Of a stretch of DNA of 64,000 nucleotides, positions 15,871-24,759 are shown one piece after another; within the stretch, counting starts at the first letter, position 1, and every line of letters begins with the position of its first letter. Where the stretch lies: assembly GCA_963837655.1 (NCBI GenBank), contig CAWIOK010000014.1:1-64000 (forward strand). The letters are read 5' to 3'. The notes beneath the pieces are model-generated. The model was not told the origin of the DNA and ran no database searches. It saw only the letters and a program-made list of their open reading frames with translations. The DNA comes from CAVVSD01 sp963837655 (GTDB taxonomy: Bacteria; Actinomycetota; Thermoleophilia; Solirubrobacterales; Solirubrobacteraceae). Both the position numbers and the translations under genes were made by a program.

Positions 15871-17226
15871 ATGCAAGACCTCCGCCTGTCCGAGCTCATC
15901 GGCGCGCTCTCGTTCGCGCTGGACATCACCGAGGGTCAGCCCGCCGGGCACGCCGCGCGCTCGTGCGTGCTGGGCGTGCGCCTCGCCACCCACCTCGGGC
16001 TCTCCGACGACGAGCGCTTCTCGCTCTTCTACGCGGTGCTGCTCAAGGACTGCGGCTGCTCGAGCATCGGCTCTCAGGTCGCCGAGCTGTACGGGCACGA
16101 CGACCAGGCGGTCAAGAGCACGCTGCGCGCGATCGACCACCGCAGCCCGCTCGCCGTCCTGGGGCACGCGGTCCGCAACGCCCAGCCGGGCGGCGGCGTC
16201 GTCGCCCGCGCCAGGCGCTTCGGCGCGCTGCTGCGCAGCGGCGCGTCCAGCGCACGCGAGCTGAACCACATCCGCTGCGACCGCGGCGCTGACATCGCCC
16301 GCATGGTCGGGCTGGACGAACGCGGCGTCGACGCGATCCGCTCGGTCAACGAGCACTGGGACGGCGGGGGCATCCCCGAGGGTCTCGGCGGCGAAGCGAT
16401 CCCGGTCCTCGGCCGGATCATGGCGATCGCCCAGGCCCTCGAGGTCGAGCTGACCCGCGGTGGTCCCGAGCACGCGCTCGAGGTGCTGACGTCGCGCGCC
16501 GGGACCTGGTTCGACCCGTTTCTCGTGAAGGAGCTCGTCGTCGCCGCCCGCGGCCCCGGCTTCTGGGAGGGCCTGGACCGCGAGGACGACCTGCACGCGG
16601 TGCTCGCGCCGCTGGAGCCGGGCGACCGGCTCATCGTCGCCGACGACGCGCGCCTGGATCGCGTTGCCGAGGCGTTCGCGCGCGTCATCGATGCGAAGTC
16701 TCCCTACACCGCGCGCCACAGCGACGGCGTCGCCCGCTTCGCGGTCATGATCGCCGAGCGCCTGGACTTCCACCCGCACGAGATCCGCGACCTGCGGCGC
16801 GCCGGCCTGCTGCACGACATCGGCAAGCTCGGCGTCTCCAGCCGCATCCTCGACAAGCCCGGCAAGCTCGACGACGAGGAGTGGAAGATCATGCGCCGTC
16901 ATCCGGAGTACACGGCGCGCATCCTGGGTCAGGTCGAGTCGCTGCGCGACCTCGCCGCGATGGCCGCGGCGCACCACGAGCGCCTGGATGGCCGCGGGTA
17001 CCACCTGGGTCTGACCGCTGAGCAGCTCAGCCCGTCCGCACGCGTGCTGGCGGTGGCCGACGTCGCCGAGGCGCTGAGCGCGGATCGCCCCTACCGCCCG
17101 GGTCTGGCGCCCGACGTGGTGCTCGACATCATCGGCCGTGACGCCGGCACAGCACTGGACGCCGACGCGTTCGTCGCCCTGCGCGAGGCGTGGGCGCCGG
17201 CGCCGGTCCTAGAGCTGGCGGCCTAG
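15871..17226 (+). CDS. HD-GYP-type protein with an inactive N-terminal HD repeat
   Basis: A 451-residue protein with two HD-type modules. The C-terminal one (about 285-440) has the HD-GYP pattern: LLHDIGKLGV, the RRHPEYT His, AAHHERLDGRGYH and VADVAEALSADRPYR. Cyclic-di-GMP phosphodiesterase activity is therefore possible, but the signature GYP reads GYH. The N-terminal module (about 15-200) keeps the overall fold, including EHWDGGGIP, but the HD dyad is replaced by DCGC, so it is probably structural. Its last codons overlap the convergent GNAT gene by 18 bp. No receiver or GGDEF domain is attached. Confidence 0.85.
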   Translation: MQDLRLSELIGALSFALDITEGQPAGHAARSCVLGVRLATHLGLSDDERFSLFYAVLLKDCGCSSIGSQVAELYGHDDQAVKSTLRAIDHRSPLAVLGHAVRNAQPGGGVVARARRFGALLRSGASSARELNHIRCDRGADIARMVGLDERGVDAIRSVNEHWDGGGIPEGLGGEAIPVLGRIMAIAQALEVELTRGGPEHALEVLTSRAGTWFDPFLVKELVVAARGPGFWEGLDREDDLHAVLAPLEPGDRLIVADDARLDRVAEAFARVIDAKSPYTARHSDGVARFAVMIAERLDFHPHEIRDLRRAGLLHDIGKLGVSSRILDKPGKLDDEEWKIMRRHPEYTARILGQVESLRDLAAMAAAHHERLDGRGYHLGLTAEQLSPSARVLAVADVAEALSADRPYRPGLAPDVVLDIIGRDAGTALDADAFVALREAWAPAPVLELAA

Positions 17227-17661
17227 CAGCAGCGAGCGCGCGGCGCCCTTGCTGCGCGTGTCGAACCCGTTGCGCTCGTAGAGCGCGAGCGCGGGCGCGT
17301 TGTCCTCGAAGCAGTCCAGCTCGATCCGCCGTGCGCCGCGGGCCGTGGCGCGCTCGATCGCCAGGCGCACGAGCGCGTCGCCCAGGCCGCCGCGACGCGC
17401 GTCGGCGCGGACGAACAGGTCCTCGATCCAGGCGTCCGGTGCGTCCTTCCACACGCTCCAGCGGAAGCGCAGCTGCAGGACGGCCGCGGGCGGGTCGTCG
17501 ACGGCGAGCAGGAACTCGCCGTCGGGCTCGGCCATGATCCGCCGGACGGACTTCAGCACGGAGCCGGCGGACGGCTCCGCGGACCCCAGATGGTCGCGGA
17601 ACTCCACCAAGAGGGTCGCCACGGCGTCCGCGTCGCCGGGCTCGGCGACCCGGGCCGTCAT
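17209..17661 (-). CDS. GNAT-family N-acetyltransferase
   Basis: A 150-residue GNAT acyltransferase. The acetyl-CoA loop is seen as VRADARRGGLGDALV (R-x-x-G-x-G/A type, about residues 93-107). It is followed by the alpha helix ending in ARGARRIELDCFEDNAPALALYERNGF, typical of amino-acid or ribosomal-protein acetyltransferases. Its ATG overlaps the stop of the biotin-dependent carboxylase gene by 4 bp, so the two are translationally coupled. Whether it acetylates the carboxylase or is simply a cotranscribed neighbour is unknown. The 3' end overlaps the convergent HD-GYP gene. Confidence 0.88.
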   Translation of the reverse strand: MTARVAEPGDADAVATLLVEFRDHLGSAEPSAGSVLKSVRRIMAEPDGEFLLAVDDPPAAVLQLRFRWSVWKDAPDAWIEDLFVRADARRGGLGDALVRLAIERATARGARRIELDCFEDNAPALALYERNGFDTRSKGAARSLLLGRQL

Positions 17662-19394
17662 GTGATGACGGCGAGGGTGTCGCCGTTGGCGACGGCGCCG
17701 CCTGCCTCGATCGGCAGTTCGCTGACGGTGCCGGTCTTGTGTGCGGTGATCTCGTTCTCCATCTTCATCGCCTCGACGACGGCGATGAGCGCGCCCTCCT
17801 GCACGGCAGCGCCCTGCTCGACGGCCACGCGCAGCACGGTGCCCTGCATCGGGGAGACCAGCGCGTCGCCGCCCGCGCCCCCGGCGCGGCCGGACGCGCG
17901 CTCGCGGCGCGGTGGCTTGCGCGCGGCGGTGCCGTTGCTCGCTCCCGCCGCGGGCGGCGGCCCGATGACCTTGACGTCGAAGCGGCGGCCGGAGACCTCG
18001 ACGGTGTAGGTCTGCTCGAGCGTCTCGGCCGGCTCCTCGCTCTCGGCCGCGGGCTCCCCTGCGGTCGAGGCGAGCCAGTCGGGGTCCTCCAGGAGGTCGC
18101 GGCAGGTCTCCGCGCGCTGCCACTGCTCGGTGCCCATGAGGGCTCGGTGGAAGGGGATCAGGGTGGTGAGGCCCTCGATCTCGTACTCCCGCAGCGCGCG
18201 CAGCATCCGGGCGGTGGCCTGCTCGCGGGTGGTGTCCCAGACGATGAGCTTGGCGATCATCGGGTCATAGGAGGGGCTGATCTCGCCGCCGGTGGTGACG
18301 CCGGAGTCCACGCGGACACCTGGGCCCGACGGCTCGCGGTACTCCCCGATGCGGCCTGGGGCGGGCGCGAAGTTCCGCGCGGCGTCCTCGGCGTTGATGC
18401 GGCACTCGATCGCGTGGCCTCTGAGCACGACGTCGTCCTGGGTGAACGACAGCGGCTCGCCCGCGGCGACGCGGATGCCCTCTTTGACGATGTCGATGCC
18501 GGTGACCATCTCGGTGACGCAGTGCTCGACCTGCACCCGCGTGTTCATCTCCAGGAAGAAGTACTCGCCGTCCTGGAACAGGCCCTCGATCGTCCCCGCC
18601 CCCTCATAGCCGACCGCCTGCGCGGCGTCGGTGGCGATCCGACCGATCCGCTCCCGCAGGGCCTGGTCGACGACCGGCGCGGGGGACTCCTCGATGAGCT
18701 TCTGGTGGCGGCGCTGGATCGAGCAGTCGCGCTCGCCCAGGTGGACGGTGTGGCCGTGGGCGTCGGCGAGGACCTGCACCTCGACGTGGCGGGGGTCGGG
18801 CAGGTAGCGCTCCAGATACACGGTGGGGTCTGAGAAGAACCGCTCGCCCTCCCCGGCCGCCCCGTCGAAGGCGCCCTGCAGATCCTCCTCGGTCATGGCG
18901 ACGCGGAAGCCCTTGCCCCCGCCGCCGCCGGCGGCCTTCACCGCGACCGGGTAGCCGATCTCCGCCGCTGCGGTGCGCGCGGCGTCCAGATCGGGGACCG
19001 GATCGGTCGTGCCCGGCACGATCGGCACCCCGGCGGCCTGCATCAGCTCGCGCGCGCGGGTCTTGGAGCCCATCGCCTCGATCGCCGACGCGGGCGGGCC
19101 GATGAACACGATCCCCGCGTCCTCGCATGCCTGCGCGAACCCGGCGTTCTCGGCCAGGAACCCGTACCCCGGATGCACCGCCTCCGCGCCCGACTCGCGC
19201 ACGACCTCGAGGATCCGATCGACGTCCAGATAGCCCTCGCCCAACAGATACGCCTCGTCGGCGCGCTGCGCGTGCAGCGCGCCACGGTCGATCTCGGAGT
19301 ACACCGCGACCGACGCGACCCCGAGCTCCTCGAGGGCACGAACGATCCGCACCGCGATCTCCCCACGGTTGGCCACGAGCACCTTGGCGAACAT
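17658..19394 (-). CDS. Acetyl/propionyl-CoA carboxylase alpha subunit (biotin carboxylase + BCCP)
   Basis: A 578-residue biotin-dependent carboxylase chain of the actinobacterial AccA type. Domains in order: N-terminal biotin carboxylase (NRGEIAVRI start), ATP-grasp with the glycine-rich KAAGGGGGKGFR loop, the ERDCSIQRR and EMNTRVQVEH active-site segments (about residues 225-300), C-terminal biotin carboxylase domain to 450, a linker, and a biotinyl domain with the biotin Lys in EAMKMEN (about 545). It supplies carboxybiotin to a separate carboxyltransferase, for which the beta subunit at 27348-28913 and the epsilon-like subunit at 26427-26654 are candidates. It is upstream of and coupled to the GNAT gene. 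Confidence 0.95.
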   Translation of the reverse strand: MFAKVLVANRGEIAVRIVRALEELGVASVAVYSEIDRGALHAQRADEAYLLGEGYLDVDRILEVVRESGAEAVHPGYGFLAENAGFAQACEDAGIVFIGPPASAIEAMGSKTRARELMQAAGVPIVPGTTDPVPDLDAARTAAAEIGYPVAVKAAGGGGGKGFRVAMTEEDLQGAFDGAAGEGERFFSDPTVYLERYLPDPRHVEVQVLADAHGHTVHLGERDCSIQRRHQKLIEESPAPVVDQALRERIGRIATDAAQAVGYEGAGTIEGLFQDGEYFFLEMNTRVQVEHCVTEMVTGIDIVKEGIRVAAGEPLSFTQDDVVLRGHAIECRINAEDAARNFAPAPGRIGEYREPSGPGVRVDSGVTTGGEISPSYDPMIAKLIVWDTTREQATARMLRALREYEIEGLTTLIPFHRALMGTEQWQRAETCRDLLEDPDWLASTAGEPAAESEEPAETLEQTYTVEVSGRRFDVKVIGPPPAAGASNGTAARKPPRRERASGRAGGAGGDALVSPMQGTVLRVAVEQGAAVQEGALIAVVEAMKMENEITAHKTGTVSELPIEAGGAVANGDTLAVIT

Positions 19395-19426
19395 CGGGCG
19401 GTGAGGTTAGGCGATACAACCCCGGA

Positions 19427-20032
19427 GTGACCAAGATCGCCGTCGTGTTCCACTCCGCCACCGGGAACGTCCACGCCATGGCCCTCGCGCTGGGCGAGGG
19501 CGCCGGCGAGTCCGGCGCCGAGGTGCGCATCCGCCGCGCGCCCGAGACCGCGCCCGCGGACGCGATCGCCGCCAACGAGCGCTGGCAGCACTACGTCGAC
19601 GAGGTCGCGCCGACGGTCGAGGAGATCGAGATGGACGATCTCGAGTGGGCGGACGGGTTCGCGTTCGGGTCCCCGACGCGCTTCGGCGGGCCGACGGCCC
19701 AGCTCAAGAACGTCCTGGACGCCACCGGCGGCCTCTGGTTCCGCGGTGCGCTCGCGGACAAGGTCGCGACCGGGTTCACGAGCGCGTCGACTGGTCACGG
19801 CGGCCTGGAGTCGACGATCCTCGCGCTCAACAACGTCTTCTACCACTGGGGGTCGATCGTGCTGCCGGTCGGGTACACAGCGCCTGCGTTCAACCAATTG
19901 GGCAATCCGTACGGCGCGTCGTGGGTCTCGCGCAAGGGCTCGGCCCCTGACGAGGACGCCCTGGGGGCCGCCCGCCAGCAGGGGCGGCGGCTGGCCGACA
20001 TCACCGGCGCGCTGGTGCGCGGCCGTGCCTGA
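19427..20032 (+). CDS. wrbA: WrbA-type flavodoxin-fold NAD(P)H:quinone oxidoreductase
   Basis: A 201-residue flavodoxin-like protein. The FMN phosphate loop is HSATGNVHA (about residues 8-16). The WrbA hallmarks follow: FGSPTRFGGPTAQLKN and the GLWFRGALADKVATGFTS region that binds the isoalloxazine ring. WrbA enzymes perform two-electron quinone reduction against oxidative stress. The GTG start follows a TACAAC hexamer by 6 nt, so it is probably leaderless. It overlaps the amidase gene by 8 bp. A half-conserved iron-box-like sequence at 19402-19420 precedes it. Confidence 0.9.
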   Translation: MTKIAVVFHSATGNVHAMALALGEGAGESGAEVRIRRAPETAPADAIAANERWQHYVDEVAPTVEEIEMDDLEWADGFAFGSPTRFGGPTAQLKNVLDATGGLWFRGALADKVATGFTSASTGHGGLESTILALNNVFYHWGSIVLPVGYTAPAFNQLGNPYGASWVSRKGSAPDEDALGAARQQGRRLADITGALVRGRA

Positions 20033-21458
20033 GCTCTGGCAGCTCCCGGCGACCGAGATCGCCCGCCTGGTCCGTACCGGGCAGACCTCCGCGCGCGAGG
20101 TCCTCGATGCGCACGCCGAGCGCATCGACGCCGTCTCGCCACAGCTGAACGCCTTCACGGAGCTGTACCTCGACGAGGCGCGCGCGAGCGCCGACGCGGC
20201 GGACCACCGCCAGGCGGCCGGTGAGGCGCTCGGCCCGTTGCACGGCGTTCCCGCCGCGATCAAGGACAACACCGACGAGGCCGGTCACGCGACGACGAAC
20301 GGCGTACGCGCGTGGGCCGAGCGCATCGCCACCGGTGACGCGGTCGTCACCGAACGGCTGCGTGCCGCGGGAGCCGTGTTCGTCGCGCGGACGAACACCC
20401 CCGCCTTCTCGATGCGGTGGTGCGCCGACAACGACCTGCACGGCCGCACGCACAACCCGTGGCACCACGGCCGCACGCCGGGCGGGTCCAGCGGCGGGGC
20501 AGGCGCGGCACTGGCGTCGGGCATGGTCGCCCTCGCGCAGGGCAACGACTACGGCGGCTCGATCCGCTACCCGGCGCACGCGTGCGGCGTCGCAGGGCTG
20601 CGCCCGACCCCGGGGGTCGTCGCCAGGGCGCTCGGCGTCGCGGGTGGCCCGGATCGCGTGTCGCCGCAGCTGATGTCCGTCGACGGGCCGATGGCGCGGA
20701 CCGTCGGCGACCTCCGTCTCGCGCTCGACGTGATCGCCGGCCCCAGCGATCGCGACCCGTTCTCGGTGCCCAGGGCCGCGACACCGGGGCCCGAGGTGCC
20801 GCGGCGCGTCGGGATCGTGCGCGATCCGGGCGTCGTCGCCCCGGATCCGGTCGTCGACGAGGCGCTCGACGCCGCGGCGGGCTGGCTGGCTGACGCGGGG
20901 TACGCGGTCGAGGAGGTCGACCTCGGGCTGTTCGCCGAGGCCTACCGGCTCTGGTACCTGCTGACGATCGAGGACAACCGGCGCGACCTGCAGGTCATCG
21001 AGGAGCTCGGCGGCGAGGGCGCTGCGCGATCGCTGCGCACGCAGCTCGCGGTCGCGGCGCAGTGGTGGCCGCAGCAGCCGACGGTCGCCGACCTGCTCGT
21101 GGGCTACGAGCGCCGCGGGGCGGTCATCCGCGCGCTGCACGAGGTGCTGCGCGAGATCCCGCTGCTGCTCACGCCCGTGTCCACCGAGCAGCCGTTCGAG
21201 CACGCCGAGGACATCGAGTCCGATGCCACCGCGATCCGGCTGGCGGCCGCGCAGTGGCCGTGCATGGCGCTGCCCGTGCTCGGCTTCCCGGGGCTCTCGG
21301 TGCCGGCGGGCGTCCACGGCGGCCTGCCCGTCGGCGTCCAGCTCGTGGCCGCGCGCTTCCGCGAGGACCTGGTGCTCGCGGCGGGCGAGGTCATCGAACA
21401 GCGCGCCGGCGTGCCGTCACCCGTCGAGCTCGGCGTGGGGTACGGCGCGGCGACGTAG
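20025..21458 (+). CDS. Amidase (amidase-signature family)
   Basis: A 477-residue amidase with the Ser-cisSer-Lys triad: Lys in AAIKDNTDEAG (about residue 84), cis-Ser in TPGGSSGGAGAA (about 155) and the nucleophile Ser in YGGSIRYPA (about 180). The rest has family-typical length and the closing VPAGVHGGLPVGVQLVA motif. Substrate is not predictable, since these enzymes range from GatA to amide and nitrile catabolism. There is no GatB or GatC nearby, so it is not the tRNA amidotransferase. The GTG start overlaps the wrbA 3' end, implying one operon. Its TAG stop forms part of the TAGGCT hexamer for the next gene. Confidence 0.92.
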   Translation: MPELWQLPATEIARLVRTGQTSAREVLDAHAERIDAVSPQLNAFTELYLDEARASADAADHRQAAGEALGPLHGVPAAIKDNTDEAGHATTNGVRAWAERIATGDAVVTERLRAAGAVFVARTNTPAFSMRWCADNDLHGRTHNPWHHGRTPGGSSGGAGAALASGMVALAQGNDYGGSIRYPAHACGVAGLRPTPGVVARALGVAGGPDRVSPQLMSVDGPMARTVGDLRLALDVIAGPSDRDPFSVPRAATPGPEVPRRVGIVRDPGVVAPDPVVDEALDAAAGWLADAGYAVEEVDLGLFAEAYRLWYLLTIEDNRRDLQVIEELGGEGAARSLRTQLAVAAQWWPQQPTVADLLVGYERRGAVIRALHEVLREIPLLLTPVSTEQPFEHAEDIESDATAIRLAAAQWPCMALPVLGFPGLSVPAGVHGGLPVGVQLVAARFREDLVLAAGEVIEQRAGVPSPVELGVGYGAAT

Positions 21459-21488
21459 GCTCTGTCCATGACCGGTCGTCCGGGGTGA
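21456..21488 (+). promoter_or_regulatory. TAGGCT promoter and 6-codon leader ORF before the hybrid histidine kinase
   Basis: TAGGCT (21456-21461) overlaps the amidase stop codon. Six bases later an ATG (21468) opens M-T-G-R-P-G-stop, ending at 21488. A second tiny frame starts at 21489 (ATGA-type contact) and runs past the kinase start. The kinase begins at 21505 or 21508. The leader could attenuate or couple kinase translation. Confidence 0.4.
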
Positions 21489-21504
21489 ATGGGGCGGTTC
21501 GGCG

Positions 21505-23427
21505 GTGATGAGCCGGGGAGCTGAGGCCGACCGCGCACGCCTCGAGGCCATCCTCGAGTCGTCCTCGAGCATCATCGTCGCGCTCGACACGAGGTATCAC
21601 CTGACCGACCTCAACGGCGCCGCGCGTCGCATCCTCGGGCTCACCGACGAGGACGTCGGGCGCTACCTCGGCGACATCATCGATCCGCGCAGGACCGCCG
21701 ACACCCCCGAGCGGCGCGAGGAGCTGCTGAGCGTCCTGGACGGTGCGTCCACCAGCTTCGACACCCACCTGCGCGCCCCCGACGGGTCGGAGCGGACCAT
21801 CGACTTCACGCTCGCGCCGATCCGCGGGCCGGACGGGGCCGTCGTCGGGATCTCGGCGATCGGGAGCGACGTCACGGGCGAGCGGCGCGACCAGGAGCAG
21901 CGCCGCCTGCTCGCCGCCGTCGTCGAGTCGGCGCGCGACCCGGTCGTCGCGACGCGCCTCGACGCGACGGTCCTGTCCTGGAACCGCGCGGCGGAGGAGG
22001 CGTTCGGCGCGCGGGCCGAGGACGTCCTCGGGCGACCGCTGGCAGAGGTGCTGCCCTCCTGGCTCGCGGGTCCCGAGCTCGCCCTGCAGGAGCGCACGGC
22101 GCGCGGCGAGGCGATCAGCGGCGTCGAGGTGACGGCCCTCGATGCGGACGGCACGCCGACGCACCACGCGGTCTCGGCCTTCCCCCTCCGCGACGAGCGC
22201 GGCTCGCTTGCGGCGACCGCGATCGTCGTCCGCGACGTCACCGAGCCGAAGGCGCTGGCCGAGCGGCTCGGCCAGGCCCAGCGGCTCGAGTCCCTCGGTC
22301 GCCTCGCCGGCGGGATCGCCCACGACTTCAACAACCTCATGGCGGTGATCACCGGCTACGCGGGCGTCCTGTCGCGGGAGGTGCAGGGCGAGTCGAGCCG
22401 GCACGCGGTCGAGGAGGTGCACCGCGCGGCCGGTCGTGCGGCGGAGCTCACGGCGCAGCTGCTGGCCTTCTCCCGGCAACGGCCGGCCACGGCGACGACC
22501 GTCGACGTCGCGGCGACGGTCGTGGGCGTGCGGACGATGCTCCAGCGCGTCCTCGGCGCCGACCTGGAGCTCGTCGTCCGCGCTGACGGCGACGTCGTCC
22601 CCGTCGTCGCCGACCGCGGCCAGCTCGAGCAGGTCGTCGTGAACCTCGCCATCAACGCGCGGGACGCGATGCCCGACGGCGGGAGGCTGGACATCACCGC
22701 CGAGACGGTGCACGTCGACCCGGCGGACGCGATCCGGCATCTGGGGCTCGCGCCCGGTCCGCACGCGTGCATCACGGTCGCGGACACCGGTACCGGCATC
22801 GCACCCGAGCTGCTGGAGAACATCTTCGAGCCGTTCTTCACGACCAAGGAGATGGGAGGCGGGACGGGGCTCGGCCTCGCGTCCGTACACGGGACGGTCA
22901 CGCAGGCCGGTGGCCAGATCGTGGTCGACTCGACCCTCGGGCGGGGGTCCACGTTCCGCGTCTACCTGCCGGCGGCGCCGGAGGACGCGCCCGTGCCCGA
23001 CGTCCCGCCCGAGCCGTCGGCTGCTCCTGTGGCCGGAGGGACGGAGACGGTGCTGCTGTGCGAGGACGAGGCCCCGTTGCGGGCACTGCTGGAGCGGATG
23101 CTCGGGCGGGCGGGCTACCGGGTCGTCGCGGCCGTGGACGCGCGGCACGCACTCGAGGTCGCGGATGCACTCGACGGCGAGTACGACGTGCTCGTCACCG
23201 ACGTCGTCATGCCGGGAGGATCCGGCCTCGACCTGGCCGGCGAGCTCGCCCGTCGCGACGGTGAACGACCGCTCCTGCTCATCTCGGGCTTCAACGCCGA
23301 GACCGTCGATCGCCGCGCGATCATGCCGGCGGGAAGCGCCTTCCTCTCCAAGCCCTTCGAATCCGCGGAGCTCCTCGAGGCGTTGCGATCGCTGCTCGAC
23401 GGCAGCGGCCCTACCCGTTCACGATGA
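21505..23427 (+). CDS. Hybrid sensor histidine kinase (PAS-PAS-HisKA-HATPase-REC)
   Basis: A 640-residue soluble sensor. Two PAS domains lie at about 5-125 and 130-245. The HisKA dimerisation helix has the phospho-acceptor His in GIAHDFNNLM (about 273). The HATPase_c domain has the N-box NLAINARDAM, the G1 box VADTGTGIA and G2 GGGTGLGLA (about 350-495). The C-terminal receiver has the acceptor Asp in LVTDVVMPGG (about 570) and Lys in FLSKPF. There are no membrane segments, so the signal is cytoplasmic, perhaps a small molecule or redox state sensed by PAS. No output regulator is adjacent, making it an orphan. Start is GTG 21505 or ATG 21508. The 3' end overlaps a convergent membrane-protein gene by 17 bp. 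Confidence 0.92.
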   Translation: MMSRGAEADRARLEAILESSSSIIVALDTRYHLTDLNGAARRILGLTDEDVGRYLGDIIDPRRTADTPERREELLSVLDGASTSFDTHLRAPDGSERTIDFTLAPIRGPDGAVVGISAIGSDVTGERRDQEQRRLLAAVVESARDPVVATRLDATVLSWNRAAEEAFGARAEDVLGRPLAEVLPSWLAGPELALQERTARGEAISGVEVTALDADGTPTHHAVSAFPLRDERGSLAATAIVVRDVTEPKALAERLGQAQRLESLGRLAGGIAHDFNNLMAVITGYAGVLSREVQGESSRHAVEEVHRAAGRAAELTAQLLAFSRQRPATATTVDVAATVVGVRTMLQRVLGADLELVVRADGDVVPVVADRGQLEQVVVNLAINARDAMPDGGRLDITAETVHVDPADAIRHLGLAPGPHACITVADTGTGIAPELLENIFEPFFTTKEMGGGTGLGLASVHGTVTQAGGQIVVDSTLGRGSTFRVYLPAAPEDAPVPDVPPEPSAAPVAGGTETVLLCEDEAPLRALLERMLGRAGYRVVAAVDARHALEVADALDGEYDVLVTDVVMPGGSGLDLAGELARRDGERPLLLISGFNAETVDRRAIMPAGSAFLSKPFESAELLEALRSLLDGSGPTRSR

Positions 23428-23647
23428 CGACCAGGGCGAACACCACGCCCGCCGTGACCGCCAGCGCTCCGGTGAGCGCGACCGCGGCGTACCCGCTCGC
23501 CGCAACGGCGTGACCGCTTCGGCGCAGCTCCGTCGCACGGGTCACTCCGAGCACGCACATCGCTCCTGCGAGGCTCAGCCCGATCGTCGCCAGCAGCGAC
23601 ACCCCGGCGAGCTCCAGGAGATCCTGGACGGCGACGGCGGCGATCAT
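23411..23647 (-). CDS. Small two-helix membrane protein coupled to the phosphate transporter
   Basis: A 78-residue protein with two predicted transmembrane segments (about residues 12-33 and 52-75) separated by a short basic loop. I do not recognise a named family. Its ATG overlaps the transporter stop by 4 bp (ATGA), so it is the third gene of the DUF47-Pit operon and probably made in step with Pit. An accessory or stabilising role for the transporter is an inference from context only. Confidence 0.65.
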   Translation of the reverse strand: MIAAVAVQDLLELAGVSLLATIGLSLAGAMCVLGVTRATELRRSGHAVAASGYAAVALTGALAVTAGVVFALVVIVNG

Positions 23648-24750
23648 GCCTCGGCCGCCGGCACGGGCTGGTGCTCCTGGGTGCGGCGGCCCAGCGCGGC
23701 GGCGATGAGCGCGGCCACCGACAGCGCGACGACCACCGGCCCGAGCGCGCCCGTTCCGAAGATCCGCGTGGCGCCGTAGGCCAGGCCTCCGATCGCTGCC
23801 GAGCAGGGCAGCGTCAGCCCCCACGCTACGGCGATGTTGCCCGCGACGCCCCAGCGCACGGCGGAGAGCCGCTTCGCCGCGCCCGCGCCCATGACGCCGC
23901 CGGAGATGACGTGCGTCGTCGACAGCGGGAACCCGAGGTGGGTCGCGGTGAGCACGACCGCCGCGCCGGCGCCCTGGGCCGAGAAGCCCTGTGCCGAGTC
24001 CATCTTGATGATGCGGCTGCCGACGGTGCGGATGATGCGCCAGCCGCCCATGTAGGTCCCCAGCGCGATGGCGGTCGCGGAGCAGACGATCACCCACGTC
24101 GGCACGTCGAAGCCGTTCGCCGGCAGGTTGCCGTGGGCGATCAGGGCGAGGGTGATGATGCCCATCGTCTTCTGGGCGTCGTTCGTGCCGTGGGCCAGCG
24201 CGAACATCGAGCCCGTCACGAGCTGTCCGTAGCGGTAGCCGCGTGTGACCGGCCCAGGCCGCAGCCGCCCGATGATCCGGTAGGCGATGAGGATCGAGAT
24301 CCCGGCCGCGCAGAACGCGAGCACCGGCGCCACGAGCGCGGGCACGACGACCTTGTCGAGCAGCCCCTGCCCGTTGACGGCCGCGGGACCCGCCGCGACG
24401 AACGCCGCACCCGCGACCCCGCCGATGAGCGCGTGCGAGGAGCTGGACGGCAGCCCCGCGTACCAGGTGGCGAGGTTCCACGCGATCGCCCCGATGAGGC
24501 CCGCGAACACCACCGTCGTCGTGATCGCGTCGGGGTCGACGATGCCGCTGGCGACCGTCGCGGCGACCTGCAGGGAGATGAAGGCGCCGACGAAGTTCAG
24601 GACCGCGGCCATGAGGACCGCGGCCCGCGGCGACATCGCGCGTGTCGAGACGGTCGTCGCGATCGCGTTCGCGGTGTCGTGGAACCCGTTGGTGAAGTCG
24701 AACGCCAGCGCCGTGACGACGACGATGACGAGGATGAGGTCGCCGTCCAC
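23644..24750 (-). CDS. pit: Low-affinity inorganic phosphate transporter (PiT family)
   Basis: A 368-residue polytopic membrane protein with about ten hydrophobic segments and both PiT signature repeats. The N-terminal one is GFHDTANAIATTVSTRAM and the C-terminal one is the HGTNDAQKTMGI region; GLPSSSSHALIGG and FPLSTTHVISGG are also present. It couples phosphate (or metal-phosphate) import to protons. It lies 9 bp after a DUF47 accessory gene and is coupled to a small membrane protein. A three-unit Pho-box-like repeat precedes the operon, so induction by phosphate starvation is likely. Confidence 0.94.
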   Translation of the reverse strand: MDGDLILVIVVVTALAFDFTNGFHDTANAIATTVSTRAMSPRAAVLMAAVLNFVGAFISLQVAATVASGIVDPDAITTTVVFAGLIGAIAWNLATWYAGLPSSSSHALIGGVAGAAFVAAGPAAVNGQGLLDKVVVPALVAPVLAFCAAGISILIAYRIIGRLRPGPVTRGYRYGQLVTGSMFALAHGTNDAQKTMGIITLALIAHGNLPANGFDVPTWVIVCSATAIALGTYMGGWRIIRTVGSRIIKMDSAQGFSAQGAGAAVVLTATHLGFPLSTTHVISGGVMGAGAAKRLSAVRWGVAGNIAVAWGLTLPCSAAIGGLAYGATRIFGTGALGPVVVALSVAALIAAALGRRTQEHQPVPAAEA

Positions 24751-24759
24751 GGGGGGCGT

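Noticed and set aside
19402..19420. Iron-box-like sequence between the carboxylase alpha gene and wrbA
   Set aside because: The AGGTTAGGC half is perfect but the other half is degenerate (about 13 of 19), and neither gene has an obvious metal link. Kept only as a weak candidate.
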